Shown here piece after piece: positions 5,822 to 8,225 of a stretch of 8,225 nucleotides of DNA. This stretch comes from JBEKHI01 sp050012355 (GTDB taxonomy: Bacteria; Actinomycetota; Actinomycetes; Streptosporangiales; Streptosporangiaceae). Location of the stretch: positions 1 to 8,225 of the forward strand of contig JBEKHI010000371.1 in the NCBI GenBank assembly GCA_050012355.1, in the 5' to 3' direction. The notes under the pieces are model-generated. The model saw only the letters and a program-made list of their open reading frames with translations, was not told where the DNA came from and made no database searches. Position 1 is the stretch's first letter. Every line of letters begins with the position of its first letter. The position numbers were made by a program, and so were the translations under genes.

Positions 5822-6417
5822 AGCTGTGGCCAGTCAGGTGAGCGGCCCAGGATGGCGACGATCTGATCGAGCGGTGACCCGCCGGAATAGCCTACCTTCG
5901 GGGCGAAGGCGGCCCCTGGCCTGCGCCGTGCCTCGTCGTCGGGTACAGCCCTTGCCGTGGTTAGCGCCACGTCCAGCAGTGCCGGTTCGAAGCTCACCGG
6001 TAGGCCAAGGGTCTTGGCGACATCCCAGGAATGCACGACGTAATCCACGAAGTGGAAGCTGATCGCCTGCCGGGCGGGGAACGTCGGGCTCCCGGGAAAC
6101 TCGGGCAGCGGGAACTTCCGGTCGAGCACCCCCACGGCGGCGAACGCGGCCAGCACGTGGTCCGACGCGGCCAGGTAAGCGGAGACGGCATCATCGCCCA
6201 GCGTGCGGACCCGCCATCGCGCCAGGTCTCCGTCGCCGGCTGAGGCGGCCGCGAAACCGTAGTGCTGGGCGGTCATGTGCGCGAGCAGGTCGCCAAGCGT
6301 CCAGCCCTGGCAGGGCGTCGGCAGCCCTAGGTCCGCTACGGTCGCTCGCTCCACGAGGCCGACGCTGGTGCGCACCGCCTCGGCGTCGAGCGTCACGATG
6401 TCATCATTGATATACAT
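5818..6417 (-). CDS. TIGR03086-like DinB/maleylpyruvate isomerase-fold protein
   Basis: A 199-residue protein of the four-helix DinB_2/MDMPI-N type, a normal length for TIGR03086. Typical features are PTPCQGWTLGDLLAHM (33-48), with His47 as the first metal ligand, and FVDYVVHSWDVAKTLG (123-138), where Asp125 and His129 fall in the positions of the family's E/D-xxx-H metal pair. The C-terminal GYSGGSPLDQIVAILGRSPDW (177-197) is the conserved ending. Relatives are metal-dependent and some use mycothiol, the actinobacterial thiol; the actual reaction is unknown here. The start ATG has no SD but sits 6 nt below GATAAT, suggesting leaderless translation. It stops 21 nt before the preferred vapB ATG (3 nt before the outer one) and is divergent from marR, its probable regulator. 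Confidence 0.85.
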   Translation of the reverse strand: MYINDDIVTLDAEAVRTSVGLVERATVADLGLPTPCQGWTLGDLLAHMTAQHYGFAAASAGDGDLARWRVRTLGDDAVSAYLAASDHVLAAFAAVGVLDRKFPLPEFPGSPTFPARQAISFHFVDYVVHSWDVAKTLGLPVSFEPALLDVALTTARAVPDDEARRRPGAAFAPKVGYSGGSPLDQIVAILGRSPDWPQL

Positions 6418-6447
6418 GTGCTTATTATCTATGAGTGCTTATTATCT
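6418..6447. repeat. 13-bp direct repeat in the marR control region
   Basis: GTGCTTATTATCT occurs at 6418-6430 and again, identically, at 6435-6447, a 17-bp period with a 4-bp spacer. Both copies lie in the 51-bp gap between the divergent TIGR03086-like gene and marR. They place one GATAAT at the -10 box and the other directly below the -35 box of the minus-strand promoter. The repeat is a likely binding site for the MarR protein or an ancestral promoter duplication. Confidence 0.65.
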
Positions 6448-6452
6448 GTCAA
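6424..6452 (-). promoter_or_regulatory. Near-consensus promoter of the TIGR03086-like gene
   Basis: On the minus strand, a perfect TTGACA (6447-6452), a 17-bp spacer and GATAAT (6424-6429, 5 of 6 to TATAAT) make the best sigma70-type promoter in the window. The -10 box ends 6 nt before the ATG (6415-6417), so the mRNA should start at or near the start codon. Its likely operon continues into vapBC. Confidence 0.75.
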
Positions 6453-6456
6453 CGGG

Positions 6457-6462
6457 TATGGT
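6457..6462 (+). promoter_or_regulatory. Candidate -10 box for a leaderless marR transcript
   Basis: TATGGT ends 6 nt before the ATG at 6469-6471, and no SD is present. This box, the spacer and the first codons match the vapB start at 18 of 21 bases. The expected -35 region (about 6434-6439) falls on the direct repeat and shows no good TTGACA match. Confidence 0.45.
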
Positions 6463-6468
6463 CTTCGC

Positions 6469-6915
6469 ATGGCGGATGAGGGCAGCGATCGCAGGGACCT
6501 GGCTGCGATGTTGCGCCCCCTGCTGCGCGCGCTGATCGCGGCCGAGCAGCCGGTGCTGGCCAGCCACGGGATCTCCATGTGGGGCTACGTCGTGCTCAAC
6601 GCGCTCGACGACGGTCCGGCCCGCACGCAGGCCGCGCTGGCCGAGGCGATCGGCGCCGACAAGACCCGGATCATCGCCACGCTCGATGAACTCCAGGAGC
6701 GCGGGCTCATTACCCGCGAGCCCGACCCCGCCGACCGCCGGGCCAGGCTGCTGTCGATCGCCCCGGCTGGCCACCGCGTAAGGGGCACGGTGCGGGCAGA
6801 GATCCAGGCGAACGAGAACCGGCTACTCGCCATGCTTCCCGACACCGACCGTGAAGCGTTCCTGCGCGCGGTCGCGGCGCTATCCGCCTTGTCGCCCGAG
6901 GAGATCGCCGGCTGA
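6469..6915 (+). CDS. MarR-family transcriptional regulator
   Basis: A 148-residue winged-helix regulator of normal MarR length. The first helix (LAAMLRPLLRALIAAEQPVLA) is the dimerisation region. The HTH runs from about 38 (WGYVVLNALDDGPARTQAALAEAIGADKTRIIATLDELQERGLITREPDPADRRARLLSIAPAG), with the recognition helix near 64-78 and the DxxDRRxxxxxLTxxG-type wing at 86-101. The ATG at 6469-6471 is preferred over a GTG at 6418, which would overlap the promoter repeat and encode a non-conserved extension. It is divergent from the TIGR03086-vapBC run across 51 bp and probably represses that promoter and its own. Antisense to its last 331 bp runs the open frame of the acyltransferase gene. Confidence 0.9.
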   Translation: MADEGSDRRDLAAMLRPLLRALIAAEQPVLASHGISMWGYVVLNALDDGPARTQAALAEAIGADKTRIIATLDELQERGLITREPDPADRRARLLSIAPAGHRVRGTVRAEIQANENRLLAMLPDTDREAFLRAVAALSALSPEEIAG

Positions 6916-8198
6916 CCGCGGCCCGCGAGGCGATCTCCTGCCTTGGCTGCGCTGTCTGGACTTCCTAAGGATCGTCTCAGTGCCTCAGGGGACTCGAGCG
7001 GGGCCGGCTCAAGGTATCGGCCTGTCCCGACATTGGCTGGGTCTGCCTGTTGTCGGCGATGCCGTCCGGAAGAGGCATCCCGGGACGAGGGATCGGCCGC
7101 CCTGCGCTTGCCTGGTCCCAGGCGCCGCAGCCAGCGTTCTACCGGTTTCTCGAGTGCGTAGTGCGCGATCATGCCGGCGATCGTGCAGATGACGACGAAG
7201 ATCGCCATGTAGACGATCCCCGTGAGGCCGCCCGGGTGCCAGAGCCACCGATGCTGCGTCGTTAGGTTTACGAAGGGGTCGTGGACCATGTAGAGGGCGA
7301 ACGACCACGTGCCGAGCAGGACGGGCAAGCGGCTTCCAAGCAGGCGAGCACGTCCGCTCACGTCGGCGGAGGCGCCGGCCAGCAGAAGAAGCGCGATGCC
7401 CGGTACCACGAGCACTGTCGCGAAAGGGCGGGGGATCGGGTACCCGTGGTTCCAGCGCGTGTAGAGCGTGACGGTCACTTGCCAGGCAGCGAACCACCCC
7501 CATCCGAGCAGGTACCCGAGGGCGGGAGTGCGGAAGCGAAGCCCCTGCTGGAAGGCGCGTGCGAGCAGCATCCCGATGAAGAACTCACCGAACCGGTAGG
7601 CGGGGAGGTAGAAGAACAGCCACAGGTAGGTCTGCGACGTCTCCGCGGACATCTGCGTCCCGGCAACGGCGGGAGCCAGGACCATGATCGCTATGGTGAT
7701 CGAGGCGGTGATTACGACGCCTCGCATGCGGAGCCTGCGAACGCCCTTAATCACTAGCGGGAACATCGCATAGAAGAAGCATTCGCAGGACAGCGACCAG
7801 GTCGGGCCGTTCCCCGCCGCGTACACGTGCTGGTTGGGATACCAGCCCTGCAGCAGGAAGGGCTGGAGCACCCAGCCGAGCAGATTCGGCGGGTGGTACA
7901 CGGTGTCCCACATGAAGACGTACAGGATGATCATCATGACCGCCTGGAGCGGCCAGACGCGGCTGAACCTGTTCCACCAGAACGCGGCGGGAGCCTGCCA
8001 CGAGCACGACCAGGTGAGCACGAACCCGGAGAGCACGAAGAAGAACGACACGCCCACGTACCAGTACGTGAAGCCGTCCACCAGTGTGTGCGAGGTCACA
8101 AAGTAAGGGTTGATATGCGTGACCACGACCGCGGCTGCGGCTACGTAACGAAGGCTCGTGAGGCTGTTCAGCCGTGATGGCTTAGAGTCCCCCGGCAT
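6585..8198 (-). CDS. Acyltransferase-3 family membrane protein with an unusually long open C-terminal frame
   Basis: A 537-codon frame. Residues 12-358 are a typical acyltransferase_3 (OafA/NodX-like) integral membrane domain with about ten helices. It shows LTSLRYVAAAAVVVTHINP (13-31), with the active-site-type His28; FFFVLSGFVLTWS (52-64); NRFSRVWPLQ (76-85); TWSLSCECFFYAMFP (133-147), with Glu139; and YALEKPVERWLRRL (347-360) at the end. Such enzymes transfer acyl groups to sugars of exported polysaccharide, lipid or antibiotic. Family proteins usually stop soon after this point, but here the frame stays open for about 177 more residues of low-complexity Ser/Ala/Arg-rich sequence, the last 110 antisense to marR. 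That tail is probably not functional domain sequence. The ATG at 8196-8198 has no SD and lies 6 nt below TAAATT, so it is apparently leaderless. Confidence 0.85.
   Translation of the reverse strand: MPGDSKPSRLNSLTSLRYVAAAAVVVTHINPYFVTSHTLVDGFTYWYVGVSFFFVLSGFVLTWSCSWQAPAAFWWNRFSRVWPLQAVMMIILYVFMWDTVYHPPNLLGWVLQPFLLQGWYPNQHVYAAGNGPTWSLSCECFFYAMFPLVIKGVRRLRMRGVVITASITIAIMVLAPAVAGTQMSAETSQTYLWLFFYLPAYRFGEFFIGMLLARAFQQGLRFRTPALGYLLGWGWFAAWQVTVTLYTRWNHGYPIPRPFATVLVVPGIALLLLAGASADVSGRARLLGSRLPVLLGTWSFALYMVHDPFVNLTTQHRWLWHPGGLTGIVYMAIFVVICTIAGMIAHYALEKPVERWLRRLGPGKRRAADPSSRDASSGRHRRQQADPANVGTGRYLEPAPLESPEALRRSLGSPDSAAKAGDRLAGRGQPAISSGDKADSAATARRNASRSVSGSMASSRFSFAWISARTVPLTRWPAGAIDSSLARRSAGSGSRVMSPRSWSSSSVAMIRVLSAPIASASAACVRAGPSSSALSTT
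6899..6939. terminator. Inverted repeat with 11-bp arms at the marR 3' end
   Basis: AGGAGATCGCC (6899-6909) and GGCGATCTCCT (6929-6939) are exactly complementary, with a 19-nt loop containing the marR stop codon (6913-6915). This is a strong stem at the meeting point of two convergent transcripts and a reasonable terminator for marR. It would act equally on transcripts of the acyltransferase, where it falls inside the open reading frame, after the conserved domain. There is no U-tract. Confidence 0.55.
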
Positions 8199-8204
8199 GG
8201 GTGT

Positions 8205-8210
8205 AATTTA
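8205..8210 (-). promoter_or_regulatory. Candidate -10 box of the acyltransferase gene
   Basis: TAAATT on the minus strand ends 6 nt before the ATG at 8196-8198. The surrounding DNA (8201-8222) is AT-rich and no SD is present, suggesting a leaderless transcript. The -35 region would lie at or beyond the window edge and cannot be seen in full. Confidence 0.45.
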
Positions 8211-8225
8211 GCCAAATTTTTCCCG

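Noticed and set aside
6418..6447. Direct repeat as a CRISPR or phage attachment site
   Set aside because: There are only two 13-bp copies with a 4-bp gap, no cas genes, integrase or tRNA nearby, and the repeat is fully explained as part of a promoter region.
6418..6468. GTG at 6418 as the marR start (17 extra codons)
   Set aside because: The extension is encoded by the promoter direct repeat and contains no conserved residues. The ATG at 6469 fits the usual MarR length and the leaderless -10 spacing.
1..8225. A new defence or biosynthetic gene cluster
   Set aside because: Apart from a standard VapBC pair, the genes are a kinase, a permease, two regulators, a tautomerase fusion, a DinB-fold protein and an acyltransferase on separate promoters. 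Nothing links them into one system.

Overview
The window is high-GC chromosomal DNA. It has strong G/C bias at third codon positions, GTG starts, a Pkn-type Ser/Thr kinase, a mycothiol-era TIGR03086/DinB-like protein and several apparently leaderless starts. Together these point to an actinomycete, probably a soil actinobacterium; I cannot name the genus. No phage, transposase, CRISPR or rRNA/tRNA sequence was recognised.

Layout from left to right. (1) 1-168 holds no convincing gene, only inverted repeats. (2) 169-1671 is a divergent pair: a tautomerase/SnoaL-like fusion enzyme (minus strand) and a TetR-family repressor (plus strand). They share a 96-bp control region in which an 18-bp near-palindrome sits exactly between the -35 and -10 boxes of the enzyme gene. 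(3) 1738-3336 (minus) is a membrane-anchored Ser/Thr protein kinase with an extracellular LamG-like C-terminus. It is divergent from (4) an APC-superfamily amino-acid/polyamine-type permease (3496-4959, plus). (5) A perfect 24-bp-arm hairpin (4998-5051) separates the convergent permease and toxin genes. (6) 5094-6417 (minus) is a tightly packed run read as TIGR03086/DinB-like protein, Phd/VapB-type antitoxin, then VapC PIN-domain toxin. (7) A MarR-family regulator (6469-6915, plus) diverges from that run across a 51-bp gap carrying a 13-bp direct repeat and a near-consensus promoter. (8) 6585-8198 (minus) is an acyltransferase-3 membrane protein whose open frame continues about 180 codons past the conserved domain and runs antisense through much of the marR gene.

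The window is organised around small divergent regulator/target pairs: TetR with the tautomerase fusion, and MarR with the TIGR03086-vapBC run. Autoregulatory palindromes or repeats are visible in the promoters. A recurring theme is the leaderless start: four genes (TIGR03086, vapB, marR, acyltransferase) have a TAnnnT-like or GATAAT box ending exactly 6 nt before the ATG and no Shine-Dalgarno sequence. The genes with leaders (tautomerase fusion, tetR, kinase, permease, vapC) all have a purine-rich SD.

I see no coherent multi-gene novel system. The most interesting items are two multidomain fusions (tautomerase-SnoaL and kinase-LamG), the large palindrome family seen at two gene 3' ends, the leaderless start pattern, and the acyltransferase reading frame that lacks a stop near its domain end.
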